DNA from: an uncultured Pseudorhodobacter sp.
Lineage (GTDB): Bacteria > Pseudomonadota > Alphaproteobacteria > Rhodobacterales > Rhodobacteraceae
NCBI GenBank assembly: GCA_945952425.1
Contig: CAMFIX010000001.1
Span: 1 to 42,243, forward strand
DNA: 42,243 nt
Reading direction: 5' to 3'
A model generated the notes under the pieces. It worked only from the letters and a program-made list of their open reading frames with translations. It was not told the origin of the DNA and ran no database searches. Numbering within the stretch: the stretch's first letter is position 1; each line of letters starts with the position of its first letter. The translations under genes and the position numbers were made by a program. Below are positions 30,198 to 37,665 of the stretch, piece after piece.

Positions 30198-32212
30198 ATC
30201 CAGTTGCTCCTTGGCTCGATCCAGCCATCGGTCGGCTCATCCCGTCTGACCGCCGGTACTTTCGGCGCGTCAGGTGGCAGAGCCGGCTCGGCCAGGCTGA
30301 CCGATGCGTCGAAAAGATCGGCTTGCGCCTCGGCCGGTGCCGCGCCCCGCTCGGCGGTCAGCCGCTCCCAGTCTTCCTCGGTCATCGCCGCCCAGCCCTT
30401 CAGCCGTGCCGCGACCTCCGCGTAATTTTCCGTGTCAAGCGCCTCGTTTCGCCGCCCCGGCTCGGCCAACTCCCATTGGCTGACGTTGACCCCCGACCGG
30501 CTGCGCTTCAGGACGCGCACCTCGGCGGTGATCATTCGGTAAAACTCGTCGCCGAGCGCCCGGGCGAAGGCGCAGAAACCCCGCGAAAGCGGGTCGTCCT
30601 TGGCCAGCCAGGCATAAAAGTCGGCCTTCAGCTGGCTCACGTTCACGAGCCAGGCGCGTCGGTCGCGCTTGCGGACCTTTCCGTCTTTGCGCACATCCTC
30701 GAACATCGGCTTGTAAAGCGGCCCCGACTGGGTCGAGGCGCCCTTGACGATGATCACCCGGTTCCACGGATGCCGCTTCGCCCAGGACCAGACGTCCGAG
30801 GTAAAGGCGCCGGCATCGATCGCCAGCATGTCGATCGGCAGCCTGAGCCCCCGCTCGGTTTTCCAGGTCCCCTTCAGCAGGCGATCGAGCGCCTCGCGGC
30901 ATTCCTCGGTCCCGATATGATGCGGGATCACGATGTAGTCGATCGTCCAGCGCCGCCAGTTGCGCCCGAAGCATTTCAGATGGACCTCGGTCCGGTCCTG
31001 CTGGCAGTCAACGCCAGCGGTGAAGATAAAACCCGCCGCGGGCAGCACGCCGCGCTCCAGCACCTCGGCCACCGGCGCATTCTCGACCCGGTCCCTCAGC
31101 GCCTCCCAGTTCGGACCTTTCGAGGCCTGCTCGTAAGGCAGGCCCAGAACGTCGTTCCAGAAGACCTGCTCGGTCTCTGCCTCGACCGCCTGCGCGATCG
31201 CGGCCTCCGTCTCGCCGGTCAGGCTGAGCCGGGTCCAGCCCATCACCTGGGCATAGGCGACCGCGATCGAGGCCCAGTCCCGCTGCGGCGCATAGGCGCG
31301 CCACAGGTGAAACCCCGGATGGTCGCCGCGCGGGTTCGTGGCAACCCACTTGCCCAGACCGACGATGCGCTCCTTGTCACTGTGCCGGATCTCGCAGCCA
31401 CAGGCGTCGCAGGAAAAGCAGGCCGCGTGCAGCCGCTCGGGGTCGATGTTCTTCTTCAGGTTTTCCCAGGTCAGGGGCGCCATGTTGCCGCAATGCGGGC
31501 ATGGCACCTGGTAAAACCTCTGGTCGGACCGGGCGAAGGCCCGGCTGATCCGGCAGGTGCCGGAGATGAGCGGCGTCGAGACCCGCAGGATCTTTGCATC
31601 CTCGAATCCGTCCGCCCGGCTGACCGCCAGGGCGTCGGGGTCGCCCTTGTCGGTCATCTCGAATTTCGCCACGTCATCCATGATGACCAGGCGCCGCGTC
31701 GTCCCCGTCAGGTCGGTCGGTGACCCTGCCGACACGATTTTGAGCGACCCGTTTCGCGCCAGCGTCTCCTGGTTGAAGATCGCATCGACATTGTCGCCGC
31801 TGCGCCCGTCCCCGAAGATGTCGCGCAACGCTGGGGTTGCCCGCCGCATCGGGCCCCACTTGTTCAGCGCCCACTCCTTCGCCGCCGTCCCGGTCGGATG
31901 CACGACCAGTGCGTCGAGCGCGGTCGAACAGAACCAGGCCGCCAGCGTCGGCTGGATGATCGACACCGTCTTGCCCCACTGGGCCGACCCCCGGACCGTC
32001 ACTTCCCGACAGGGATGCTCGGGCGACAGGACCTCGTGGATTTCCCGCAGGAATGGGAACCGCGCGATCCGGAACGGCCCCGGCATGGGCGAGCGATCGT
32101 CGAAGACGATGTTTGCCTCGCACCAGGCCGTGATATCGACCGGCGGCGGCGGCTGCATTTCCCGGGCCATGGCGCGCGCCACGACCAGGGCAGCTGGCGA
32201 CAGGAACCCCAT
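30194..32212 (-). CDS. terL: Terminase large subunit (GpA family)
   Basis: The 672-aa protein starts MGFLSPAALVVARAMAREMQPPPPVDITAWCEANIVF. It carries a GpA-type ATP site (RGSAQWGKTVSIIQPTLAAW), the zinc-binding block (VPCPHCGNMAPLTWENL...CFSCDACGCEIRHSDKERI) and the nuclease region (LPIDMLAIDAGAFTSDVWSWAKRHPW). It packages DNA into proheads and cuts at the packaging site. The GpA family is usually linked with cos-type packaging. Its ATG overlaps the small subunit's stop (TGATG). Confidence 0.95.
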   Translation of the reverse strand: MGFLSPAALVVARAMAREMQPPPPVDITAWCEANIVFDDRSPMPGPFRIARFPFLREIHEVLSPEHPCREVTVRGSAQWGKTVSIIQPTLAAWFCSTALDALVVHPTGTAAKEWALNKWGPMRRATPALRDIFGDGRSGDNVDAIFNQETLARNGSLKIVSAGSPTDLTGTTRRLVIMDDVAKFEMTDKGDPDALAVSRADGFEDAKILRVSTPLISGTCRISRAFARSDQRFYQVPCPHCGNMAPLTWENLKKNIDPERLHAACFSCDACGCEIRHSDKERIVGLGKWVATNPRGDHPGFHLWRAYAPQRDWASIAVAYAQVMGWTRLSLTGETEAAIAQAVEAETEQVFWNDVLGLPYEQASKGPNWEALRDRVENAPVAEVLERGVLPAAGFIFTAGVDCQQDRTEVHLKCFGRNWRRWTIDYIVIPHHIGTEECREALDRLLKGTWKTERGLRLPIDMLAIDAGAFTSDVWSWAKRHPWNRVIIVKGASTQSGPLYKPMFEDVRKDGKVRKRDRRAWLVNVSQLKADFYAWLAKDDPLSRGFCAFARALGDEFYRMITAEVRVLKRSRSGVNVSQWELAEPGRRNEALDTENYAEVAARLKGWAAMTEEDWERLTAERGAAPAEAQADLFDASVSLAEPALPPDAPKVPAVRRDEPTDGWIEPRSNWI

Positions 32213-32829
32213 CAGATGTCGGCCTCGGCCTCGGTCCCGGTCAGATCGGCGACTGCCGCCTCACCAACCAGCCCATCGACCCTGTCTGACCGATGCGCCC
32301 GAAAGAGGTCCGTCAGGATCTTCCGCGCCGCCTTGAAATCGACCCCCAACTGGTCCGCGATCGCCCGCGCCCCGTCCCGCAGAAGTGTCTCGAAACCGGC
32401 AATCTCTGCCCGGATCGCCTTTGCCGTTTCCCTCTCGACCTCGCTTGCCAGGACATAGGCCCCGTCCGCGACCGCATTGTCGCGGCGAAGGCGGCGCAGT
32501 TCCTCATTCGCCTTGGCGAGCTTGACCAGTTCCATCTCGTCCGGATCAGTCAGCGGCAACCGGCTTTCGGGCCTGGGCGTCGCTGGCTCTTCCGGCTTCT
32601 CCGCCTGCAAGGCCCGGATCGCTCGCCGGGTTTCCAGCCCGTTGCCGAGCATCTGCCCCTTGTCGAGCTTCCGGCCAAGCGCGCTCGTGACCTTGTCGAG
32701 GTCAAACCGCCGCGACCGCCCTTCGCCCTGGTAGCACCCATCGAGCTTCCCCTCGCTCAGATACTGACTGATCCGGCCTTTCGACAGGTTCAGCGTATTT
32801 GCGAGTTCGGTGGCGGAAAGGTGTGACAT
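32212..32829 (-). CDS. terS: Terminase small subunit (Nu1-like)
   Basis: The 205-aa product has an N-terminal winged helix-turn-helix (ATELANTLNLSKGRISQYLSEGKLDG), a middle coiled coil (EMELVKLAKANEELRRLRRDN) and a C-terminal helical part that would bind the large subunit. Nu1-type proteins recognise repeats near the packaging site. Four CTAAAC repeats stand immediately upstream of the ATG, so this protein may bind them. It is the first gene of the late operon. Confidence 0.88.
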   Translation of the reverse strand: MSHLSATELANTLNLSKGRISQYLSEGKLDGCYQGEGRSRRFDLDKVTSALGRKLDKGQMLGNGLETRRAIRALQAEKPEEPATPRPESRLPLTDPDEMELVKLAKANEELRRLRRDNAVADGAYVLASEVERETAKAIRAEIAGFETLLRDGARAIADQLGVDFKAARKILTDLFRAHRSDRVDGLVGEAAVADLTGTEAEADI

Positions 32830-32836
32830 GGCTCCC

Positions 32837-32893
32837 GTTTAGGCCCCTGTGCCAAGTTTAGCCCCGCAGGTTTAGGCTTTCAGTTTCGTTTAG
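32837..32893 (-). repeat. Four CTAAAC repeats ahead of terminase (possible R sites)
   Basis: Read on the minus strand, SCTAAAC occurs at 32888-32893, 32870-32875, 32856-32861 and 32837-32842 (GTTTAG on the given strand), with starts 18, 14 and 19 bases apart, all in one orientation. They lie 8-64 bases before the terminase ATG. Lambda terminase small subunit binds R sites at the same relative place (cosB). A regulator operator is the alternative. Confidence 0.6.
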
Positions 32894-33049
32894 CCGCAGA
32901 AAACCATCGCCCCTTGCCGCCCGTATAGGGTTGGGCGGCCGGAAGGACCCGAAGGGGGTGGTCAAGGCATGGCAAGTGGCGCGCCGTCTGGCCGACGCGC
33001 TGCCGATTTGCGCCTCTGCCCCTCGGGGCGCGAGAGGGCCGGGTATGCT

Positions 33050-33119
33050 TGGAGCTGGCTGTGGGAATCGAACCCACGCGCTCGTCCTCGAGGACCGAGG
33101 GGCAGCCACTGCAACCAGC
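33050..33119 (-). ncRNA. tRNA-like cloverleaf in the late leader
   Basis: Read on the minus strand: acceptor GCTGGTT pairs with AGCCAGC (7 bp, one G-U), the T arm GTGGG-TTCGATT-CCCAC is perfect, and the 3' end is T-CCA. A small D-like stem GCAG-TGG-CTGC also forms. The anticodon arm is abnormal, best folding as CTCG-(G)-TCC with a TCGA tetraloop, and U8 is missing. At 70 nt with CCA it is short. It is more likely a tRNA mimic or decayed tRNA than a decoding tRNA (a strained reading gives anticodon TCG, Arg). It lies on the predicted late transcript. Confidence 0.6.
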
Positions 33120-33120
33120 C

Positions 33121-33160
33121 GAAAAGGAAGCGCCCGCGCGGGTTGATTCCCGGCGGGCGC
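33121..33160 (-). terminator. Rho-independent terminator just after the late promoter
   Basis: On the minus strand the stem GCGCCCGC/GCGGGCGC (33153-33160 with 33130-33137) plus an inner CCCG/CGGG (loop at 33143-33148) is followed by TTCCTTTTC. It lies about 80 bases past the end of the GIY-YIG-like gene and some 10 bases past the predicted late transcription start. It can end early transcripts and abort late ones until an antiterminator acts. Confidence 0.75.
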
Positions 33161-33177
33161 AAATCTTCGATGTTTCG

Positions 33178-33206
33178 TGGTTACGTCAATCCCTTGAGAT
33201 TGTCAA
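33178..33206 (-). promoter_or_regulatory. Candidate late promoter (pR'-like)
   Basis: On the minus strand, TTGACA (33206-33201) is followed by a 17-base spacer and TAACCA (33183-33178). The -35 is a perfect consensus and the spacing ideal; the -10 is partial. A transcript from about 33171 would run straight into the terminator hairpin, then the tRNA-like element, the CTAAAC repeats and terminase. Confidence 0.6.
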
Positions 33207-33211
33207 CGCGC

Positions 33212-33628
33212 TCAATCCAACATAGCGACCATGATCTTGCGCGAAGCTTCGGACACGTGGTGGGTCGAGTAATCCAGAAACGCCTCCAACGCCTCTTCCC
33301 GACGGAACCATTCGCCTCTCGCGTGACACCGCGCAAATCTCGCGTGAAGCTTTCTCTCATGAGACCTTCCGGCCCCGTGCAGCATGAAGATCAGCTTGAG
33401 ATCGAAAGGACATCCTGCCTGCAGCGTATTGATCCGGTCGCCGATCTTGCGGGCGTCGAGAATGGTCCCAATCTTGATCAGGTTGGTGCCGACGGCCGCC
33501 AGAAAGTACACCGCCGAAACACTATCTGCCGCAGCGCGAACGACCGATCTTTGCCCTGTCGAGATTGGCTGCGCGCCCTCCCGCTCGATCATGTCGTCCT
33601 CCGCGCTTTGGTGTGTTTTTTTGAACAT
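33212..33628 (-). CDS. GIY-YIG-superfamily (T5orf172-like) protein
   Basis: The product contains AVYFLAAVGTNLIKIGTILDARKIGDRINTLQAGCPFDLKLIFML, then HERKLHARFARCHARGEWFR. This is the T5orf172/MUG113 form of the GIY-YIG fold, with strand, K-IG, R and a final H-FA-GEWF. Such domains often act as nucleases or nucleic-acid binders. The start at 33628 is chosen because GGAGG stands five bases upstream (a longer frame from 33655 has no such site). It is the last gene of the early minus operon, the position of Q-type regulators, and has lower GC than its neighbours. Confidence 0.75.
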   Translation of the reverse strand: MFKKTHQSAEDDMIEREGAQPISTGQRSVVRAAADSVSAVYFLAAVGTNLIKIGTILDARKIGDRINTLQAGCPFDLKLIFMLHGAGRSHERKLHARFARCHARGEWFRREEALEAFLDYSTHHVSEASRKIMVAMLD

Positions 33629-33639
33629 ACCACCCTCCG

Positions 33640-34281
33640 TTATTTCCGGTTCCATGGCTGCATCGGCGGCATCGCGTCCGACAGCTCATGGTCGGCGAAG
33701 GTCAGAAGCTGCAGGTCGCAGCGCAGGTCGCGAAGCGCGCCCCACCAGTCCAGGTAGCCGCGCCGCGCCGCCGCGATCTTGGCGGCCGAGGGCGCGTAGG
33801 TCACGGGGCAGGCCCGGACCTCGCGCGTCGTCATGCGCCCGCGGTGGCGATAGGTGATCGTCTGCACGACCTCGGTCTGGGCATGGAGCCCGTGCCTTGT
33901 GCCCTTCCAGTTGACCGGCACCACCTTCGGCCGCGCGCCGGGCATCCAGTCCGGCGCCATCCGGGCGCGCGCCAGCTCGGCCATGTAGATCGCCATCGGC
34001 AGGCCGCCCCTGGCCGAGGGCAGGTTCTGCAGGACGGCCGCCACCACCTCGGCATCCTCGTGCGGCAGGGACCGGCCGATCGAGGTGTCGATGCGAATGC
34101 CGCCCAGCTGCATCCGCTCCATCAGCACATACTCCATGCCGACGCCGGGCAGGCCGACCCCGCCCAGGGCCTTGTGCGGGTCCGTCTCGATCTGCGCCTT
34201 CTCGACGGCGAAGGCCCATTCGAGGATCTGTTGCACACCCAGCAGGCGCTTGGGCTTGCGGGCCACGGCGAGCGCCCTCAT
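33640..34281 (-). CDS. Hypothetical protein near the end of the early operon, 213 aa
   Basis: It begins MRALAVARKPKRLLGVQQILEWAFAVEKAQIE and ends with RRGYLDWWGALRDLRCDLQLLTFADHELSDAMPPMQPWNRK. The middle has a basic segment (HGLHAQTEVVQTITYRHRGRMTTREV). I recognise no family. Its location just upstream of the late promoter, in the operon place where lambda has Q, makes it one candidate for the antiterminator that the terminator at 33121-33160 implies. The start overlaps the upstream gene by 4 nt. Confidence 0.65.
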   Translation of the reverse strand: MRALAVARKPKRLLGVQQILEWAFAVEKAQIETDPHKALGGVGLPGVGMEYVLMERMQLGGIRIDTSIGRSLPHEDAEVVAAVLQNLPSARGGLPMAIYMAELARARMAPDWMPGARPKVVPVNWKGTRHGLHAQTEVVQTITYRHRGRMTTREVRACPVTYAPSAAKIAAARRGYLDWWGALRDLRCDLQLLTFADHELSDAMPPMQPWNRK

Positions 34282-34931
34282 GCCGCCACCCCCGCGTCGC
34301 CATGGCCGCGCGCGGCGCGTTCGCGGGCGACGATCGCCTCGCAGCGGGCGCGGGCGGCCAGATACCGGCGCGCCCATTCGACTTCGTCGGCCCGGACGCC
34401 CAGCCCGGCGGCCTGGCGCTCCTCGACGATCTTCAGGCGCCGGTTGGCCTCGCCCGCCGCCTCGGCCACCATCTTGCGGGCCTGGTCGGAATAGGGCGGG
34501 GCTTTGCGGCGGGTGATGTAGTCCCAGACCTCGACCAGCTCGCCCGCCGCCATGGCGCGCGGCCCCTCGACCGAGCCGAACCAGCTGAGGAGCGCGGGCA
34601 GCTCTTCGAGCGGGCGGGGCTGCACCAGCTCGGCGAAGGCCACGAAGGTCGCGCGGTCCGGCCAGAGGTTGCGCGCCGAGCCCTGGCCCTTCGGGCGCAG
34701 CATGTCGGCCAGCGCGCGCAGCCGGTCCTCGGCCATATAGCCCAGCTCGTCGGCCAGCCCGTCCAGGAACTGGCGCTGCGCCGCCTCGTCCACCTCGCGG
34801 CGAAAGCGGAAGCCCAGGGGGTCGAGGAGGCACCGCCGCACCCTCGCCCGCTTCGTCTCCACTGGCCCGCTCTCTGGCCCGCTCTCTGGCCCCTCCGCCT
34901 GGCCGCCCGCCCGGTCTTCTTGCCCGTCCAT
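34278..34931 (-). CDS. Putative replication-associated protein, 217 aa
   Basis: From the ATG at 34931 (AAGGAG nine bases upstream) the product has an acidic Gly/Glu-rich start, then ETKRARVRRCLLDPLGFRFRREVDEAAQRQFLDGLADELGYMAEDRLRALADML. A helical region follows (DRATFVAFAELVQPRPLEELPALLSWFGS) and the C-terminus is rich in Arg/Ala helices. It follows the DUF1376-type gene, so a replisome organiser or helicase-loader role is plausible but not shown. A GTG at 35060 could give a longer form; it lacks a good ribosome binding site. Confidence 0.6.
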   Translation of the reverse strand: MDGQEDRAGGQAEGPESGPESGPVETKRARVRRCLLDPLGFRFRREVDEAAQRQFLDGLADELGYMAEDRLRALADMLRPKGQGSARNLWPDRATFVAFAELVQPRPLEELPALLSWFGSVEGPRAMAAGELVEVWDYITRRKAPPYSDQARKMVAEAAGEANRRLKIVEERQAAGLGVRADEVEWARRYLAARARCEAIVARERAARGHGDAGVAA

Positions 34932-35071
34932 CGCCGCCCGCTCCTTTTCCCCAGCCACTGCCCGCTCTCCGCTTTCCCGCCGCCCGCCGTCTCTCACCCC
35001 CGCAAAAGAGGTCTTGTCGTGTAATGTGATGTTCTGTCCTGTCTTGTAGGGCTCTCTCACCTCAAACCCAT

Positions 35072-35137
35072 GAAATCTCGCTGCGATTTCACCGAGAGAC
35101 GCCGAGATTTTCCCGCGATCTCTCTGAGATATCTCAG
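35072..35137. repeat. Inverted-repeat cluster, possible origin or operator
   Basis: This stretch is packed with related inverted units: GAAATC/GATTTC (35072-35090), AAATCTCG (35073-35080) with CGAGATTT (35103-35110), and the perfect 14-bp palindrome CTGAGATATCTCAG (35124-35137), which overlaps the stop codon of the DUF1376-type gene. It lies in the 202-bp gap between two replication-type genes and is richer in A+T. An origin with initiator sites or a regulatory region is likely. Confidence 0.5.
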
Positions 35138-35781
35138 CGCTCTTGCACCTCGATTTCGCCCCCGCGGACGAGCGACACCACCGCCCCGACGCCCATCGAG
35201 GCGAGCCCCGAGGCCACGTTTTCCGACGTCACGTGCAGGCCCGACGCGATCAGCCATTCGGCGACGCGCGTGATCAGCATGTCGTCCGCCAGGAGCCGCG
35301 CCGGGCGCTTCGACTTCTCCATCTGCTGGCGGATTTTCCACTTGACGTTCGCGAGCCGCGCCGCGTCGCGGCCCATCTTACGGCCGTTCTTGCGGTTCCA
35401 GGCATAGACCGCCTGTTCCGCCACCACCCGGTGCCCAAGCCGGTTCTGAAGCCGCGCGCCGTCGTCACCCTCGACATGGCAGGTCGACCAGCCGTTCAGG
35501 ACCTCGGCGCGGACCGCGCGCCATCCGGCCACGTCGGGCCCGAAGCCCGCGAGCCGCGCAAGCGCGACGTCATTGTCGGGCAGCGTGCCGCCCGGGTCCT
35601 GCTTGAAGGCCTCGCACCACAGAAGGACGGCGGTGAAGGCCGCCGCGCGGCCCGCCTCGCCGGCCACGCAGGCGTCGGCCGCGAACTGCGAGCCCAGAAG
35701 CCTGTGAAAATGCAGCGGAAACCAGTCCTGGTCCGCGATGGTCTCGCCCCATCTCAGCGGATAGACCCAGAAGTCCGTCAC
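35134..35781 (-). CDS. DUF1376 replication-associated protein
   Basis: The 215-aa product (from the GTG at 35781, TDFWVYPLRWGETIADQDWFPLHFHRLLGSQFAADACV...) has the DUF1376 pattern: an aromatic-rich start, EAGRAAAFTAVLLWCEAFKQDPGGTLPDNDVALARLAGFGPDVAGWRAV and a basic middle with RKNGRKMGRDAARLANVKWKIR. These are phage replisome organisers that load helicase. The GTG overlaps the upstream stop (GTGA); ATG at 35802 is an alternative. The stop codon lies inside a perfect palindrome. Confidence 0.82.
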   Translation of the reverse strand: MTDFWVYPLRWGETIADQDWFPLHFHRLLGSQFAADACVAGEAGRAAAFTAVLLWCEAFKQDPGGTLPDNDVALARLAGFGPDVAGWRAVRAEVLNGWSTCHVEGDDGARLQNRLGHRVVAEQAVYAWNRKNGRKMGRDAARLANVKWKIRQQMEKSKRPARLLADDMLITRVAEWLIASGLHVTSENVASGLASMGVGAVVSLVRGGEIEVQER

Positions 35782-36572
35782 GCCGCCCTGTCCCTCGCCC
35801 ATTCCGCCCCTTCCGCGCGGGTTGACCCGCGTCCGCCCTGACTGCTCGTCTCTCCGGCCTCGCGGACCAGAAGCGCCTTGACCTTCTCGACCACCAGCCC
35901 CCGCCGCCCGAACCGCAGGGCCTCGCTCACATAGCTCTCATTCAGGCCCAGGGCCTGCGACAACGCGGCGGCAGACGGCCAGGTTTGCCCGCACATCGTG
36001 ATCGCATATCTGCCCCCCTCGATCGCTGGGCCGGCGGGCACGCTGGCCGGATCACCGGCTGGATCGCGGTACGCCGCGCGCATGGCGCGGTTCTCGGACG
36101 CCGCCTTGTGGCGCATCACCGCACTCATGATCCTTTCCTTGCCCGCGCGGCTGTTGCGCCGCAGGGTCTTGCCGATCAGCCCGTCGCTGAGGCCGAGCGC
36201 GACCTCGGCCGCCCGCATCGAGGGCCAGGAGAGGCCGGCGATGCTATAGGGCCGCGACCGGTGCGGATTGGGGCAGCGGGGCCCAAGACCTACGGTATCG
36301 GCCCGGTTTTCCGTGAGCGCCTTCCAGACGGCGGCGGCCGTCACGCCAAGCGCGACCCCGGCCTCGCGCGCCGAGGCATAGTCGACACCCCGGATCCTGA
36401 CGGGGCAGGGTTCGATCTTCTGGCGGCCTGCCCCGATGCGGTGGGCGCGCCCAGCCTTGATCTGATTCGCGATATTCTGGGCCGTGCAGCCGAAATGCGC
36501 GGCGGCGGCCTGCAGGGTCGGATAGACCCGGCCATGGATTTCAATGTCACGGTAAAGCCGCTTGCCCATCAC
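35778..36572 (-). CDS. Protein made of four NUMOD1-like DNA-binding repeats
   Basis: The 264-aa protein contains four units of one pattern: YPTLQAAAAHFGCTAQNIANQI, YASAREAGVALGVTAAAVWKAL, WPSMRAAEVALGLSDGLIGKTL and WPSAAALSQALGLNESYVSEAL. Each gives a beta hairpin plus helix-turn-helix of the NUMOD1 type usually attached to homing nucleases. No HNH or GIY-YIG nuclease domain is present. The protein could bind an extended repeat DNA site such as the inverted-repeat cluster nearby. It shares 4-nt overlaps with both neighbours. Confidence 0.72.
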   Translation of the reverse strand: MMGKRLYRDIEIHGRVYPTLQAAAAHFGCTAQNIANQIKAGRAHRIGAGRQKIEPCPVRIRGVDYASAREAGVALGVTAAAVWKALTENRADTVGLGPRCPNPHRSRPYSIAGLSWPSMRAAEVALGLSDGLIGKTLRRNSRAGKERIMSAVMRHKAASENRAMRAAYRDPAGDPASVPAGPAIEGGRYAITMCGQTWPSAAALSQALGLNESYVSEALRFGRRGLVVEKVKALLVREAGETSSQGGRGSTRAEGAEWARDRAA

Positions 36573-36961
36573 GCCGCCCTCAGCTGGTGCCAGCGCTGCT
36601 GGACCGCCGACATGGGCTTGCCCATCTGGCCGGCGAGCGCCGCGAGCGCGGGATACTTGCCCCGTGTCGCCATGACTGCCAGGTCCAGGACCGGGGTCCA
36701 GAACGGGTGCGGCGGCATCTCAGGCAGCGGCGGCATTTCCGGCTCGGGCGCCGGGGCAGCCTGCGTGGTGCGGCGGGCCTTCGTCCGCACGAACGTCTGC
36801 CGCCCAGCCAGCCCCAGCCGGCAGCGGATCGAATTGATCGAGCTGGCCCCCGCCAGTCCCAATTCGGCGGCAATGTGCGCGTGCGACGCCCCGGCTTCCC
36901 AGAGCGCGGTGAAGACGCGATCCTCGGCATCGGTCAGGCGCTTGCGCCGCATCCCGGTCAT
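36569..36961 (-). CDS. GcrA-like helix-turn-helix protein
   Basis: The start at 36961 gives MTGMRRKRLTDAEDRVFTALWEAGASHAHIAAELGLAGASSINSIRCRLGL, closely resembling the GcrA N-terminal DNA-binding segment (LW..G.S...IA..LG......I..K..RLGL). It continues with a Pro-rich linker and a second HTH-like stretch (LAALAGQMGKPMSAVQQRWHQL). GcrA is an alphaproteobacterial cell-cycle activator that responds to methylated GANTC sites. The phage version may act as an early transcription regulator. The ATGA overlap with the methyltransferase-like gene upstream is notable given GcrA's link to DNA methylation. Confidence 0.68.
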   Translation of the reverse strand: MTGMRRKRLTDAEDRVFTALWEAGASHAHIAAELGLAGASSINSIRCRLGLAGRQTFVRTKARRTTQAAPAPEPEMPPLPEMPPHPFWTPVLDLAVMATRGKYPALAALAGQMGKPMSAVQQRWHQLRAA

Positions 36962-37665
36962 GCCGCCACCTCTTGCGGCCAGGGGTCGTAGTCGCCCGGC
37001 CGCTCCAGCCGCTGCCGGCAGGGGGCAATCCACTCGAAGCGCGTCTCGGCCGCAGGCTTCAGCACCCCGTCCCAGACCAGCCAGGCATAGGCCGTGGCCG
37101 ACGCCCCATCGGCCGTCACCCGGCCCTTTTGCATTACCACCCGCTCGGAAAATTGCAGGACGCGGTTCGGCCGCCAGCGCCGGAACAGGCGGTCGTAGCG
37201 GCCCTTGCCTTCCAGGAAGGCCGTCCGCACGATCACCGCCACGCCATGGGTCGAGGTCTCGCGCGCACGCTTGATGAAGGCCTCGGCCAGGCGGAAGGGC
37301 GGGTTGGTGATCGTCCAGTCGAGCCGCAACAGGGGCTCGGGGAAAAGGAAGTCGCGGACCGGGTAGCCGACGCCATAATCATGCACGTCGCTCGCCTCGA
37401 CCCCGCAGAAGTACTCGGCGAGCGGCCGTGCCATGTAGCCCCGATTCCCTTCCCGACCACTCCCCGAAGTACTACAGGCCGTCGGCGCATGTGCCGGCCC
37501 GCGCCTCGGCGAGGCGTCCCCCGGCAGCCTGTCGGCCGGGTTTTGCAGATGCTCGCAGAGCGCCCGCACCGCCCAGGGCGGCGTCGGGAAATCGTCCAGG
37601 CTGTCGTGCGGCTCTCTCCGGCGCTGCATGACGGCGGTCGAGCGGTTTTGTGCACCCCCGCTCAT
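36958..37665 (-). CDS. Methyltransferase-like protein with NPPF and an altered motif I
   Basis: The 235-aa product has DDFPTPPWAVRALCEHL, the catalytic TNPPF (residues 120-124), GVAVIVRTAFLEGKGRYDRLFRRWRP and TAYAWLVWDG, as in phage N6-adenine methyltransferases. The SAM-binding EPACGxG-type motif that should follow CEHL is replaced by about 30 residues rich in Pro, Arg and Gly (43-72), rejoining at NRGYMARPLAEYFCGVEASD. The inserted DNA holds strong hairpins (37502-37516, 37521-37539). The protein may be inactive or use an unusual loop (GSGREGNRG). Confidence 0.75.
   Translation of the reverse strand: MSGGAQNRSTAVMQRRREPHDSLDDFPTPPWAVRALCEHLQNPADRLPGDASPRRGPAHAPTACSTSGSGREGNRGYMARPLAEYFCGVEASDVHDYGVGYPVRDFLFPEPLLRLDWTITNPPFRLAEAFIKRARETSTHGVAVIVRTAFLEGKGRYDRLFRRWRPNRVLQFSERVVMQKGRVTADGASATAYAWLVWDGVLKPAAETRFEWIAPCRQRLERPGDYDPWPQEVAA

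Noticed and set aside
28527..31723. Two long plus-strand frames opposite portal and terminase genes
   Set aside because: Antisense shadows of portal and terminase; no ribosome binding sites and no plausible protein features.
33050..33119. Ordinary decoding tRNA
   Set aside because: U8 is missing, the anticodon stem has a mismatch and U33 would be C when forced into a 7-base loop. I list it as tRNA-like instead.
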